Shown here one piece after another: positions 44,577-53,682 of a DNA stretch of 64,000 nucleotides (positions are counted from its first letter, which is position 1; the number at the start of each line of letters is the position of its first letter). The notes beneath the pieces were generated by a model, which had not been told where the DNA came from, did no database searches, and saw only the letters and a list, made by a program, of their open reading frames with translations. Origin of the DNA: GCA-020356105 sp964347475 (GTDB lineage: Bacteria; Pseudomonadota; Alphaproteobacteria; UBA8366; JADFVY01); NCBI GenBank assembly GCA_964347475.1, contig CAYFYY010000015.1, positions 1 to 64,000 of the forward strand. The letters run 5' to 3'. The position numbers and the translations under genes were made by a program.

Positions 44577-45449
44577 TCACGGCGTTGCCGCCGACTTGAC
44601 CGCAAGCGCCGCGGCCCAGTCCGCAATGATCGCGCTGAGCCGGGTCAGGTCCGCCTGCAGGCTTGCGAACCCGGGCGTCGGTTCGACCCGCGCCTCGTCG
44701 AGGTAGAGCGCCCGGTTGATCTCGATCTGCAGGCTGTGGATTCCACCTGCCGGATCCGCATGGCGGCGCAGGACGCCGCCGCCGGCATACGGCTCGTTCA
44801 CCGACACCGAGTAGCCGAGCGCGCGCAGGCTTTGGGCGACCAGCGCGGTCAGGCCAGAATCGCAGGCGGTGCCATGCAGATCACCGATCACGAAATCAGG
44901 CCGCCGCACGCCCGGACCATCCGGCGTGTTGGCGTTGCCGACGGATTTCATCGAGTGCCAGTCGACATGACAAACCGCGCCGAACATGCCGCGCAGGTCC
45001 TTCAATCGCGATGCCAGTGCCTCGTGGTAGGGCCGATGATAGCGCGCGACCCTCGCCGTGACCTCGCCATAGCTGAGCAGCCGGTCGTAGATACGGTGCT
45101 CGGGAACCACATCTCGGCGGATGAGGCCGATCCCGCGCCGGCTCTTGTCGCTCTGCCGAAAGGCGTCAGCCGGCGCATCCGCGACAAGTGCCGGATCGAC
45201 ATCGTCCTCATCGCGGTTCGGGTCGATATAGCAACGGGGGAACAGGGCCTTGAGCACCGTCACCCCGCTGGCCGGCGCGCCCGCCAGCAACCGGTCCACA
45301 TACGCGTCCTCGCCGCGCCGCAAGATCTCCAGCGGCAACGCCGATCCGAAATCCTCGGGGTAATCACGCCCGCTGTGCGGCAGGTCGAACAACACCGCCC
45401 TCGCCGAAGCAGACGGTCGCACGATCTCGAGAACACCGGGGACGATCAC
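44577..45449 (-). CDS. N-formylglutamate amidohydrolase family protein, copy 1
   Basis: 290 residues. Family motifs DLPHSGRDYPEDF, FPRCYIDPNRDEDDVDP, VCHVDWHSM and IHSLQIEINRALYLDE, including the zinc-binding His/Glu positions. The type enzyme (HutG-like) releases formate from N-formyl-L-glutamate. No hut genes are nearby and two copies stand in tandem inside a peptide-uptake operon, so the substrate may be another N-acyl amino acid or peptide. GTG/ATG overlap of 4 bp with copy 2. Confidence 0.87.
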   Translation of the reverse strand: MIVPGVLEIVRPSASARAVLFDLPHSGRDYPEDFGSALPLEILRRGEDAYVDRLLAGAPASGVTVLKALFPRCYIDPNRDEDDVDPALVADAPADAFRQSDKSRRGIGLIRRDVVPEHRIYDRLLSYGEVTARVARYHRPYHEALASRLKDLRGMFGAVCHVDWHSMKSVGNANTPDGPGVRRPDFVIGDLHGTACDSGLTALVAQSLRALGYSVSVNEPYAGGGVLRRHADPAGGIHSLQIEINRALYLDEARVEPTPGFASLQADLTRLSAIIADWAAALAVKSAATP

Positions 45450-46309
45450 GGTATCCGCTCCCCCACGTAGTCGGCGACAACGGCGATCAGCCGCGTCACA
45501 TTTGCCTGGAGCGCAGCGAACCCGCCATTCCGCTCCAGGCCCGCCTCATCCATGTACAGGGCCCGGTTGATTTCGATCTGCAGGCTGTGCCGCCCGGCCG
45601 CCGGGTCCGACCAGGCGCGCACCAGTTCGGCGCCCTTGTACGGGTCGTTGATCGTCACCTCGTAACCGAGATCGGAGAGAATCTCGCGGACCAGCGCGGT
45701 GAACTCCGCCGAGCAGGTCGTTGCATCGATATCGCCCAACGTGATGTCGGGGCGGCGCATGCCGGGGCCTTCCGCCGCCATAACAGTGCTCACCGACGGC
45801 ATGGAATGACAGTTGACGTGCCAGACGGCGCCGAAGCCCCGATAAAGCCGATCCAGCGCGCCGGCAACTGCGTCGTGATAGGGACGATGATAGGTCTCGA
45901 TTCGCCGGCGCAGCTCGGCGACCGTAAGCTTTCGATCATAGATCGGATCGCCCGGCGGGCAGAGACGCCAGACCAGTCCGACGCCAAGATCAGATTTCGG
46001 CCCGGGAGCACTCTCTTCCGGCCAGTCCTCTTCAAGCAGCGCCGGATCGATATCGAGCGCGGAGCGGTTGGGGTCAATGTAGATGCGCGGGAACAAAGCG
46101 CCGATCAGCGTCGCGCCGTACGCAGGCGCTGCCGCGTAGAGCTCGTCGACGAAGCTGTCCTCGGATTGTCGCATTTGCCTGCGCGGCGCGACGTGGTCGA
46201 AATCGTCGGGATAGGCCGCGCCGCTATGCGGCGAGTCGAACAGGAGCGGCAGCGCCTCGTCGCGCGGCCCGCGCTCGAACAGAACACCGGACAACTCCCT
46301 GTCGGGCAT
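45446..46309 (-). CDS. N-formylglutamate amidohydrolase family protein, copy 2
   Basis: 287 residues, clearly paralogous to the adjacent gene: shares DSPHSGAAYPDDF, FPRIYIDPNRSALDIDP, VNCHSMPSV, GDIDATTCSAEF and HSLQIEINRALYMDEA. Divergence is large enough that the duplication is not recent. It starts 4 bp after the dppF-like stop and overlaps copy 1. Two different specificities (for example different N-acyl groups or residues) are a reasonable inference. Confidence 0.87.
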   Translation of the reverse strand: MPDRELSGVLFERGPRDEALPLLFDSPHSGAAYPDDFDHVAPRRQMRQSEDSFVDELYAAAPAYGATLIGALFPRIYIDPNRSALDIDPALLEEDWPEESAPGPKSDLGVGLVWRLCPPGDPIYDRKLTVAELRRRIETYHRPYHDAVAGALDRLYRGFGAVWHVNCHSMPSVSTVMAAEGPGMRRPDITLGDIDATTCSAEFTALVREILSDLGYEVTINDPYKGAELVRAWSDPAAGRHSLQIEINRALYMDEAGLERNGGFAALQANVTRLIAVVADYVGERIP

Positions 46310-46312
46310 GTG

Positions 46313-47329
46313 TCAGGCCGTTCCTTCGTTCAGATGACAGGCCGATTTCCGGCCCGGCGCGATTTCTCTCAAAATCGGGCGCTCTTCCGCGCAACGCGCG
46401 GTCGCGTGCGGGCAGCGCGGATGGAAATGGCAGCCCGTGGGTGGATCCAGCGGCGAGGGAATCTCGCCTCTTATGGCGGAGAATTTCGCGTGCCGCTGAT
46501 CAAGGCGGGGAACCTCCTGCAACAGGGCCTGGGTATAGGGATGATTCGGACTGTCGAACAATTCTTCGGTCAGGCTCGACTCGACGACGCGGCCGAGATA
46601 CATGATCACTATGCGGTCGCTGATATGCTCGACCACCCCCAAATCATGACTGATGAAAAGGTAGGTGAGGCCGAGTTCCTCGCGCAGCCGCATGAACAGG
46701 TTCAGTATCTGCGCCTGAATCGAGACGTCGAGCGCCGCCACCGCCTCATCGCAGACGATAAGATCGGGGTTGACGGCCAAAGCCCTGGCGATTCCGATCC
46801 GCTGCCGTTGACCACCGGAAAACTGGTGCGGATACCTGCGCTTGAATTCGGGGTCCAGACCGCAGCGCAGCATCACGTCTTCGATATAGGCATCGGTGTT
46901 GGCGCGACTGACCAGCCCGTGCACCCGCGGGGCCTCGCCGATGATGTCCTTGACCCGCAGCCGAGGGTTGAGCGAGGCGAACGGATCCTGGAAAATCATC
47001 TGGATCCTGAGCGCCATGTCCCTCGTCTGCAGCGCATCCAGCGTACGGATATCGCGGCCCTTGTAGAAATAGGTGCCTTCGCTGGGCTCCAGGATGCCGG
47101 CGACCATCCGGCCGAGCGTGGATTTGCCGCAACCGGACTCGCCCACGAGTCCAACCACCTCTCCCGGCTGGATCGCAAGGTCCACCTCATCCACCGCATG
47201 GACGACCTCCTCGCGTATGCTCGATCCCATATAGCGTGCGATCCTGGCCGCGACATCCAGCGACTTGACGAAGCGCTTGCCGATTCCGCGCAAATCGATA
47301 TAGGGTGCTGGGCTCGCGGCGTCGCTCAT
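46313..47329 (-). CDS. Peptide ABC transporter ATP-binding protein (DppF/OppF-like)
   Basis: 338 residues. Walker A GESGCGKSTLG, Q-loop MIFQDPFASLNPRL, signature FSGGQRQRIGIARAL and Walker B LIVCDEAVAALD. The C-terminal oligopeptide-transporter extension with RCPHATARCAEERPILR holds the cysteine motif of the DppD/OppF group, which can bind a 4Fe-4S cluster. Start ATG 47329 overlaps the dppD-like stop by 4 bp. Confidence 0.93.
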   Translation of the reverse strand: MSDAASPAPYIDLRGIGKRFVKSLDVAARIARYMGSSIREEVVHAVDEVDLAIQPGEVVGLVGESGCGKSTLGRMVAGILEPSEGTYFYKGRDIRTLDALQTRDMALRIQMIFQDPFASLNPRLRVKDIIGEAPRVHGLVSRANTDAYIEDVMLRCGLDPEFKRRYPHQFSGGQRQRIGIARALAVNPDLIVCDEAVAALDVSIQAQILNLFMRLREELGLTYLFISHDLGVVEHISDRIVIMYLGRVVESSLTEELFDSPNHPYTQALLQEVPRLDQRHAKFSAIRGEIPSPLDPPTGCHFHPRCPHATARCAEERPILREIAPGRKSACHLNEGTA

Positions 47330-48309
47330 ACCGCAGGCTCCAGGAGAGGATGATGACAGCGGACCGCCCGGGCCGGCATTGGCGCGGTGATGCCGGGTGC
47401 GGCATCGCAAGCCGCGTCGGCGTGGCCGCAGCGGGCCCGGAACGCGCAGCCGATCGGCATGTTGAGAAGCGATGGCGTCATGCCGGGGATCTGTTCAAGC
47501 TCCCGGCCGCGCTTGTTGCGGCTGGGCACCGAACCGATCAGCCCGTGCGTATAGGGATGCAGCGGACGGTCGAGCACCGCATCGATCTCGCCGGCCTCCG
47601 CCACGCGACCTGCGTACATCACGCAGATATGGTCGGCGAGCCCCGCGACGACCGTCAGGTCGTGGGTGATCCAGATCAGGGCGGTGCCGGTCTCACGGCA
47701 CAGCTTCTGCGCCTCGTGCAGGATCTGCGCCTGGATCGTCACGTCGAGCGCCGTCGTCGGTTCGTCGGCGATGACAAGATCGGGGCGGTTGATGAACGCG
47801 GTGGCGATCGCCACGCGCTGGCGCATGCCGCCGGAAAACTGATGCGGATAGGCGCGCAATCGCTCATCCGGCGAAGGGATGCCGACCTGGCCGAGCGCGT
47901 CGCGCGCCCGCTTGCGCGCCTCTTCCCGACCGATATTCTCGTGCGCCAGCACGGCTTCGACCATCTGCGTTTCGATGCGCAAAACCGGGTTCAGCGTCAT
48001 CATCGGATCCTGGAAGATCATCGCGATCTTCGCGCCGCGCAGCTTGCGCCACTCCGCTTCGGGGAGGGCCGCGAGGTCCCGCCCGTTGAACAGGATGCGA
48101 CCGTCGACAACGCGGCCGGGCGGGTCGACCAGACCGATGACCGAGAACCCCGTGACCGTCTTGCCCGAACCGGACTCGCCGACCAGGCCCAGCACCTGCC
48201 CCCTGTCCACCGAGAAGCTGACATCGTCGACCGCGCGCACGACGCCTGCGCGGGTGAAGAAATGGGTGCGCAGGTTTTCGACCGCCAGCGTAGTGCTACC
48301 GCCCGTCAT
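47326..48309 (-). CDS. Peptide ABC transporter ATP-binding protein (DppD/OppD-like)
   Basis: 327 residues. Walker A GESGSGKTVTG, MIFQDPMMTLNPVL, signature FSGGMRQRVAIATAF and Walker B LVIADEPTTALD; the C-terminal FRARCGHADAACDAAPG is the oligopeptide-transporter extension. Second ATPase of the transporter. Overlaps the dppC-like gene by 4 bp. Confidence 0.94.
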   Translation of the reverse strand: MTGGSTTLAVENLRTHFFTRAGVVRAVDDVSFSVDRGQVLGLVGESGSGKTVTGFSVIGLVDPPGRVVDGRILFNGRDLAALPEAEWRKLRGAKIAMIFQDPMMTLNPVLRIETQMVEAVLAHENIGREEARKRARDALGQVGIPSPDERLRAYPHQFSGGMRQRVAIATAFINRPDLVIADEPTTALDVTIQAQILHEAQKLCRETGTALIWITHDLTVVAGLADHICVMYAGRVAEAGEIDAVLDRPLHPYTHGLIGSVPSRNKRGRELEQIPGMTPSLLNMPIGCAFRARCGHADAACDAAPGITAPMPARAVRCHHPLLEPAV

Positions 48310-49238
48310 CGCCGGAGCCTCGGGTTGAGGACGTCGCGCAGTTGGTCGCCGACGAGGTTGATGCTGACGATGGTGATCAGAAGGGCGATGCCGGGATAGA
48401 AGCTGATCCAGTAGTCGCCGCTCAGCATGTAGTCGAAGCCGTTCTTGATCAGCAGGCCGAGCGAGGGCTCGGTGATCGGCAGGCCGACGCCGAGGAACGA
48501 GAGAGTCGCCTCAAGGGCGATGGCGTGCGCCACCTGTACCGTGCCGACCACGATCAGCGGCGGCGTGCAGTTCGGCAGAAGATGGCGGAACACGATGCGG
48601 CGGTGGCTCAGGCCCAGGCAGGTCGCCGCCTCGATATATTCCTTGCGGCGCTCGACCAGCGCCGTACCGCGAATGGTGCGCGCGTAGTAGGCCCACTGCA
48701 CCGCGACGAGCGCTATGACAATCTTCTCCACCCCCTGACCCAGAATGGCGACCAGGATCAAAGCGATCAGGATCGCCGGGAAGCTGAGCTGAAGGTCGGC
48801 GATGCGCATGATCACCGTATCGGTCCGACCGCCGAAATAGGCGGCAAGTAGACCCAGCGCGCCACCGAAAAAGATGGCGATCAGCGTGCTGCTCGCGCCG
48901 ACGCTCAGGCTTGTCCGCAAGCCATAGAAGATGGCGCTCAACATGTCGCGACCCTGATCATCGGTACCAAGCCAAAACGTCATCCCGTCGAAGGATTGCG
49001 ATCCCGGCGGCAGGCGACCGTCGAGGATGTTGATCTGCATCAGGTCGTACGGGTTCTGCGGTGTGATCAGCGGCGCCAAGATCGCGCCGAGGATGATGAG
49101 CATGAAGACGGTCAGGCCGCCGACGGCAATGCGGCTTTCCAAGAACTCCGAAACGAAGCGCCGCAGAGGCGTCTCGACCGCCTTCCCGCCCGCCGCCTCA
49201 TCCACAACTTCGTCCGGATATTGCTGCAGCGCGGTCAT
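48306..49238 (-). CDS. Peptide ABC transporter permease (DppC-like)
   Basis: 310 residues with about six membrane helices. A cytosolic N terminus is followed by WLGTDDQGRDMLSAIFYGLRTSLSVG, the standard entry sequence of DppC/OppC permeases, and the EAA loop EAATCLGLSHRRIVFRHLLPN that contacts the ATPases. The start overlaps the stop of the partner permease by 4 bp. Confidence 0.94.
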   Translation of the reverse strand: MTALQQYPDEVVDEAAGGKAVETPLRRFVSEFLESRIAVGGLTVFMLIILGAILAPLITPQNPYDLMQINILDGRLPPGSQSFDGMTFWLGTDDQGRDMLSAIFYGLRTSLSVGASSTLIAIFFGGALGLLAAYFGGRTDTVIMRIADLQLSFPAILIALILVAILGQGVEKIVIALVAVQWAYYARTIRGTALVERRKEYIEAATCLGLSHRRIVFRHLLPNCTPPLIVVGTVQVAHAIALEATLSFLGVGLPITEPSLGLLIKNGFDYMLSGDYWISFYPGIALLITIVSINLVGDQLRDVLNPRLRR

Positions 49239-50212
49239 GACTTGACATCTCCGAGCCGGACGCGCGGATCGAGTACCGAGTAGAGCACATCGACGATGAA
49301 GTTGATGGTGATGAACAGCAGCACGGTCAGCATCAGGTAGGCGACCACGACGGGCCGGTCGAGCAGCCCGATGCTGTCGATCAGGAGCTTGCCGATGCCC
49401 GGCCAGGCGAAGACCGTTTCGGTCACCACGGCGAACGCGATCACGCTGCCGAGCTCCAGCCCCAGGACGGTCACCACCGGGATCAGGATGTTCTTGAGGA
49501 CATGCACGCCGATCAGGCGCACATCCGATATGCCCTTGGCGCGGGCGAACTTCACGTAATCCGCCAGCATCACCTCGCGCGTGCCGGCGCGGGCCAGCCG
49601 GGCAACCAGCGACATTTTGAACAAGGCGAGATTAAACGCAGGCAGGAGGATATGGCTGAGTCCGTCCAGCGTGAACATGCTGAGCGGCACGCCGAAGACA
49701 TCGACCGTATCGCCGCGGCCCGAAGCGGGCAGCCAGCCCAGGATCACCGCGAACAGCATGATCAGCATGAGTCCGACCCAGAAGGTCGGCAGGCTGAACC
49801 CCAGGATTGATCCGGCCATGATCGTCTTGCCGACCCAGCTATCGGGCTTCAGCCCCGCGATCATGCCGAGCGGCACGCCGAGCAGAATGGCAATCACCAT
49901 AGCGCCCAGCGCCAGCTCCATAGTCGCGGGAAAGCGCTCCAGGATCAATCGCAGCGCCGGTTCGTTGTGAACGAAGGATTTGCCTAGATCGCCGCCCAGC
50001 GCATTCGAAAGGAACACGAAATACTGCTCCCACAGCGGCCGGTCGAGACCCATGCGACGGATCGCGGCTTCCATTTCCGCAATATCGGATTCGGGATTGA
50101 TCAGGATATCCACCGGATTGCCGATGGCGAAGATCCCGACGAAAACGATCAGTGACATGACGAAGAGCACCACGATGCTCTGCATCAGCCGCCGGATAGT
50201 GAAGACCAGCAT
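49235..50212 (-). CDS. Peptide ABC transporter permease (DppB-like)
   Basis: 325 residues with about six membrane helices. N terminus MLVFTIRRLMQSIVVLFVMS, DRPLWEQYFVFLSNALGGDLGKS and an EAA-type loop (YVKFARAKGISDVRLIGVHVLKN) identify a DppB/OppB-type permease. It lies 74 bp after the substrate-binding protein gene. Confidence 0.94.
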   Translation of the reverse strand: MLVFTIRRLMQSIVVLFVMSLIVFVGIFAIGNPVDILINPESDIAEMEAAIRRMGLDRPLWEQYFVFLSNALGGDLGKSFVHNEPALRLILERFPATMELALGAMVIAILLGVPLGMIAGLKPDSWVGKTIMAGSILGFSLPTFWVGLMLIMLFAVILGWLPASGRGDTVDVFGVPLSMFTLDGLSHILLPAFNLALFKMSLVARLARAGTREVMLADYVKFARAKGISDVRLIGVHVLKNILIPVVTVLGLELGSVIAFAVVTETVFAWPGIGKLLIDSIGLLDRPVVVAYLMLTVLLFITINFIVDVLYSVLDPRVRLGDVKS

Positions 50213-50286
50213 CCCGCTCCAACCGCCTCAAGAGACGCGGGTGGCGGGGCGGCGTTGCCGCCACCCCGCTCCCAATCGTCGAGCCA

Positions 50287-51951
50287 TCAGTTCGCCGACT
50301 TGATGCCCATGGCGATCGTGTACTGGTCGGCCCGCGCTCCATACGTCAGACCTTTGCGATGTGCCCAGGTCGTGACCTCGAAATGCAGCGGCAAGATGGC
50401 GTAATCCTCCATCGCCATCTTGCTGGCCTTCTGGAGGATCGCCTCGCGCTTGGCGTCGTCGACAGTGGCCAGTGCCTGAAGCACGAGATCGTCCATCTCG
50501 GGATTGGAGTAACGACCACGGTTTGTGCCGCCCAGCCCACGGGACTTGTCGCGCGTGGCGACCAGCGCCCGCAGCGGCGACGACATCTCGCCGGTGCCCG
50601 ATCCCCAGCCCGCCAGGTATAGGCTGAACTCGTACTTGTTGCGCCGGCCGAAGAAGACGCTCTTGGTCATCGCGTCGACGGACGTCTTGATGCCGACGCG
50701 GGTCAGCATCTGCGCGATCGCCTGCGAGATCTTGGCGTCGTTGATGTAGCGGTCGTTCGGCGTGGCCAGCACGAGTTCGAAACCGTTGTGATAGCCGGCC
50801 TCCGCCAGCAGCTTCTTCGCGCCGGCAGGATCGTACGGCTCCGGCTTGGCACCCGGGGTGCTGCCGAAGAATCCCTGCGGCAGAAGCTCACCCGCGGCGA
50901 CGGCAACGCCGCCCATGACCTTGGCGACAATGGCCTCGCGATCGATTGCCATCGAGACGGCCTTGCGCACCCGAACATCCTGGAACGGGTTCTTATCGCA
51001 GGCGCCTTCTGCGCACGGGCCCTCGCCCTCATACGTGCCGTCCGGCGCGCCCGTCCCCTTCACGCCGACCGTCGACGGGCCGTATTGATCCATATGCAGA
51101 TAGATCACGCGGTTGGACAGGCCCTGGCTGAGGCCGAAATTGGGATCGTTCTTCAGCCGCTCCAGATCCTGGGTCGGCGGCTTGCTGATGAAATCCACAT
51201 CGCCGGCAAGGAGGGCCGCTACGCGCGCCGCGTCGTTGGTGATCGGCTTGACGGTGACCTTGCTCCATTCCGGCTTTTCCCCCCAGTAATCGTCGTTTCG
51301 GGCCAGGACCAGCCGGTCGCCCTTGACATATTCGACGAATTTGAACGGGCCGGTGCCGACGGTCAGCTTGCCGTTGTTGAAATCCTCAGTGGCCGGCCAT
51401 TCCGATACGCCGGTGCAGCCTTCCGGGCTGTATTCGACCTTGCCGCTCACGCCGTTGGCCTTGGCCGAAAGGACGCCCCAGGTCGCCAGCTCCACCGGCA
51501 GCAGCGGATACGGCTTGGCCGTGTGAACGATCAGCGTGTGATCGTCCGGCGTTTCGATCTTCTGCATGGCCCTCGTGTAAATCGTAAATGAGGACGGGCT
51601 CTCCTTGACATTGGGGATGCGGCACGCCGTGTAGATGAAGTCGTTGGCCGTGAAGTCCGAGCCGTCATGGAATTTCACGCCTTTGCGGAGCTTGAACTCC
51701 CATGTCGTCTCGCCGGTCGGTTTCCACGAGGTTGCCAGCAGCGGGCTGAGCTTCTGCTGTTCGTCCTGCCAGATCAGCGATTCGAACATGTGACGCCGAA
51801 TCTCGTTGTTCGGCCCGAGATTGTGATAATGCGGATCGATCGCGCTCGGCTCCGATGCCATGCCGATCCTGAGCTCGGTTGCCGCGGCTGCGCCCGACAG
51901 CAACATTGTCGCGCCAAGGGCCGCGCCGAGCACGCGTGTGTTCGTACCCAT
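50287..51951 (-). CDS. Peptide-binding protein, ABC transporter (SBP family 5)
   Basis: 554 residues. Signal peptide MGTNTRVLGAALGATMLLSGAAA, then mature TELRIGMASEPSAIDPHYHN and WKPTGETTWEFKLRKGVKFHDG, the hallmarks of the DppA/OppA/NikA family. It captures peptides, peptide-like compounds or sometimes nickel in the periplasm. It is the first gene of the eight-gene unit reading through transporter, amidohydrolases and dipeptidase. The 198-bp divergent region before it should contain its promoter. Confidence 0.94.
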   Translation of the reverse strand: MGTNTRVLGAALGATMLLSGAAAATELRIGMASEPSAIDPHYHNLGPNNEIRRHMFESLIWQDEQQKLSPLLATSWKPTGETTWEFKLRKGVKFHDGSDFTANDFIYTACRIPNVKESPSSFTIYTRAMQKIETPDDHTLIVHTAKPYPLLPVELATWGVLSAKANGVSGKVEYSPEGCTGVSEWPATEDFNNGKLTVGTGPFKFVEYVKGDRLVLARNDDYWGEKPEWSKVTVKPITNDAARVAALLAGDVDFISKPPTQDLERLKNDPNFGLSQGLSNRVIYLHMDQYGPSTVGVKGTGAPDGTYEGEGPCAEGACDKNPFQDVRVRKAVSMAIDREAIVAKVMGGVAVAAGELLPQGFFGSTPGAKPEPYDPAGAKKLLAEAGYHNGFELVLATPNDRYINDAKISQAIAQMLTRVGIKTSVDAMTKSVFFGRRNKYEFSLYLAGWGSGTGEMSSPLRALVATRDKSRGLGGTNRGRYSNPEMDDLVLQALATVDDAKREAILQKASKMAMEDYAILPLHFEVTTWAHRKGLTYGARADQYTIAMGIKSAN

Positions 51952-52149
51952 ATCGTTGTCTCCCTGTCACGGGTTGGTCGCGAGATCAGCTCGGCCACCC
52001 GGTTCTCTGGTTCGTACTGGATATGTCCCTGATGGTCCCCATGGTGGACCTATCTCGTCATTTGACACCGTTTATTTCGGCGACACAACCCATTGCGTTC
52101 GGAACCCGGCTGCGCGAACATCCGCCCGTCAGACCGCCGGGAGGCGACC
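51952..52149. promoter_or_regulatory. Divergent promoter region of the peptide transport and M81 genes
   Basis: 198 bp separating the two divergent units. No adjacent regulator gene exists. No clear hexamer pair or dyad could be fixed by eye; GGGAGGCGACC is the ribosome site of the plus-strand gene. Confidence 0.45.
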
Positions 52150-53637
52150 ATGAAGATCGCGATCGCGGGCCTTGCGCTGGAGTCTGTCTCGTTCCTGCCG
52201 GTCGAGACGGGGCTGGCGGATTTCGAGAGCAACGCGTTGCGCGGGCACGCCCTGATCGAGGGTCTGCGCGGGACGGCGTCGGTCGGCAGCGGATTCATCG
52301 ATGTACTGGAGGACGCAGGGGCCGAGATCATGCCTCTCGTCTACACCGATTGCTCGGCCGCGGGTCCGGCCAGCGACGACGCGTTCGAGTTCTACCGCGA
52401 CGAGATCGCGAACGGTCTGCGACGCGAACGCCGGAGCCTCGATGGCGTGCTGCTCTATCTCCACGGCGCCATGACGACCCCGACGCGACCGGATCCGGAA
52501 ACCGAACTGTTGCGGGCGGTGCGCGCGGTGGTCGGTCACGAACTGCCGCTCGTGGTCGCCTTCGACCTGCACGCCAACCTTTGCGAAGATAGCGCGGCGC
52601 TGTGTACGGCGCTGTGCGGGTTCCACTATTCGCCGCACACCGACATGGACGAAACGGGCCGCCGCGCCGCCCGTATGCTGCTGCAGAGTGTTCAGGGCGA
52701 TGTGCGGCCCCAGCTGACCTTCGTCAAGGTCCCGCTTGTTTTGCCAAGCATCTGCACGGCGACCGCGTTGCCGCCGCTGTGCGATATCGTCGCGGCCGGT
52801 CTCGCCGCGGTGGAGAGCCACGAGGACGTGCTCGACGTCTCGGTATTTTGCGGGTTCGCCTACGCCGATGTGCCGCCGCTCGGGTTTTCGGTGGCAGTCG
52901 TGACTGATGGTGCCCCGGATACCGGGCGCGCAATCGCGGGCGGGCTGGCGGACCAGATCTGGCGCGAGCGCGAAGCGCTGCTCGGCGCCGTACCTGTCCT
53001 TTCTGCGCGCGAAGGGGTTTCCCGTGCGATCGCCATGGCTGCCGGTGGCGACGGCCCGGTCGTGCTGCTGGAGCACGCCGATCGCATGAACGACTCGACC
53101 TGGGTTCTAAAGGAACTCCTCGATCAGAATGCGCCGTCGGCGGCGTTGCCTTACCTGTGGGACCCGGAGGGCGCAGAAGCGGCGTTGCGGGCCGGTGTCG
53201 GCGCGACGATCTCACTCAGCGTGGGCGGACGTTCGTCGGACAGGGCCGGCGGTCCGGCAGCACTCACGGGGCAGGTCCTCTATGCCGAGCACAAGACCTA
53301 TGTCGGAACCGGGCCGATGCGGCGCGGTCGGCGGATCGATCTGGGCCCCGCCGCGCTGATCGATGCCGGGGGCATTCTCGTTTCGCTGACCAGCCGACAG
53401 ACCACGGCGATCGATGAGGACCCGTTCACGCAGTTCGGTTTGGCGGCGCGGGATTTCGACATCATCGTGCTGCGCTCCAAGACGCATTTCCGCGCTGTCT
53501 ATGAAGAGCTGGCGCGCGAGATCCTGGTTGTCGACACGCCGGATTGGGGTCCCGCAGACCTGACGACGCTGCCCTTCTGCCGGGTCAGACCCGGCGTGTT
53601 CCCGGTCACCGAGCCGATTGGCGTCGGCGCGGAATGA
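52150..53637 (+). CDS. M81 family metallopeptidase (MlrC-like)
   Basis: 495 residues. N terminus KIAIAGLALESVSFLPVETGL and the zinc-site regions DLHANLCEDSAALC and FHYSPHTDMDETGRRAARML, with a C-terminal SKTHFRAVYEELA block, match the MlrC (DUF1485) family. The founding member finishes breakdown of linearised microcystin. Other members probably act on other modified peptides. It begins a plus-strand pair with the desuccinylase-like gene, divergent from the peptide transporter. Confidence 0.88.
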   Translation: MKIAIAGLALESVSFLPVETGLADFESNALRGHALIEGLRGTASVGSGFIDVLEDAGAEIMPLVYTDCSAAGPASDDAFEFYRDEIANGLRRERRSLDGVLLYLHGAMTTPTRPDPETELLRAVRAVVGHELPLVVAFDLHANLCEDSAALCTALCGFHYSPHTDMDETGRRAARMLLQSVQGDVRPQLTFVKVPLVLPSICTATALPPLCDIVAAGLAAVESHEDVLDVSVFCGFAYADVPPLGFSVAVVTDGAPDTGRAIAGGLADQIWREREALLGAVPVLSAREGVSRAIAMAAGGDGPVVLLEHADRMNDSTWVLKELLDQNAPSAALPYLWDPEGAEAALRAGVGATISLSVGGRSSDRAGGPAALTGQVLYAEHKTYVGTGPMRRGRRIDLGPAALIDAGGILVSLTSRQTTAIDEDPFTQFGLAARDFDIIVLRSKTHFRAVYEELAREILVVDTPDWGPADLTTLPFCRVRPGVFPVTEPIGVGAE

Positions 53638-53682
53638 CATTACAGTGCCGCTCCCGCACCGCGTTACAGGGAAGCACAACAA

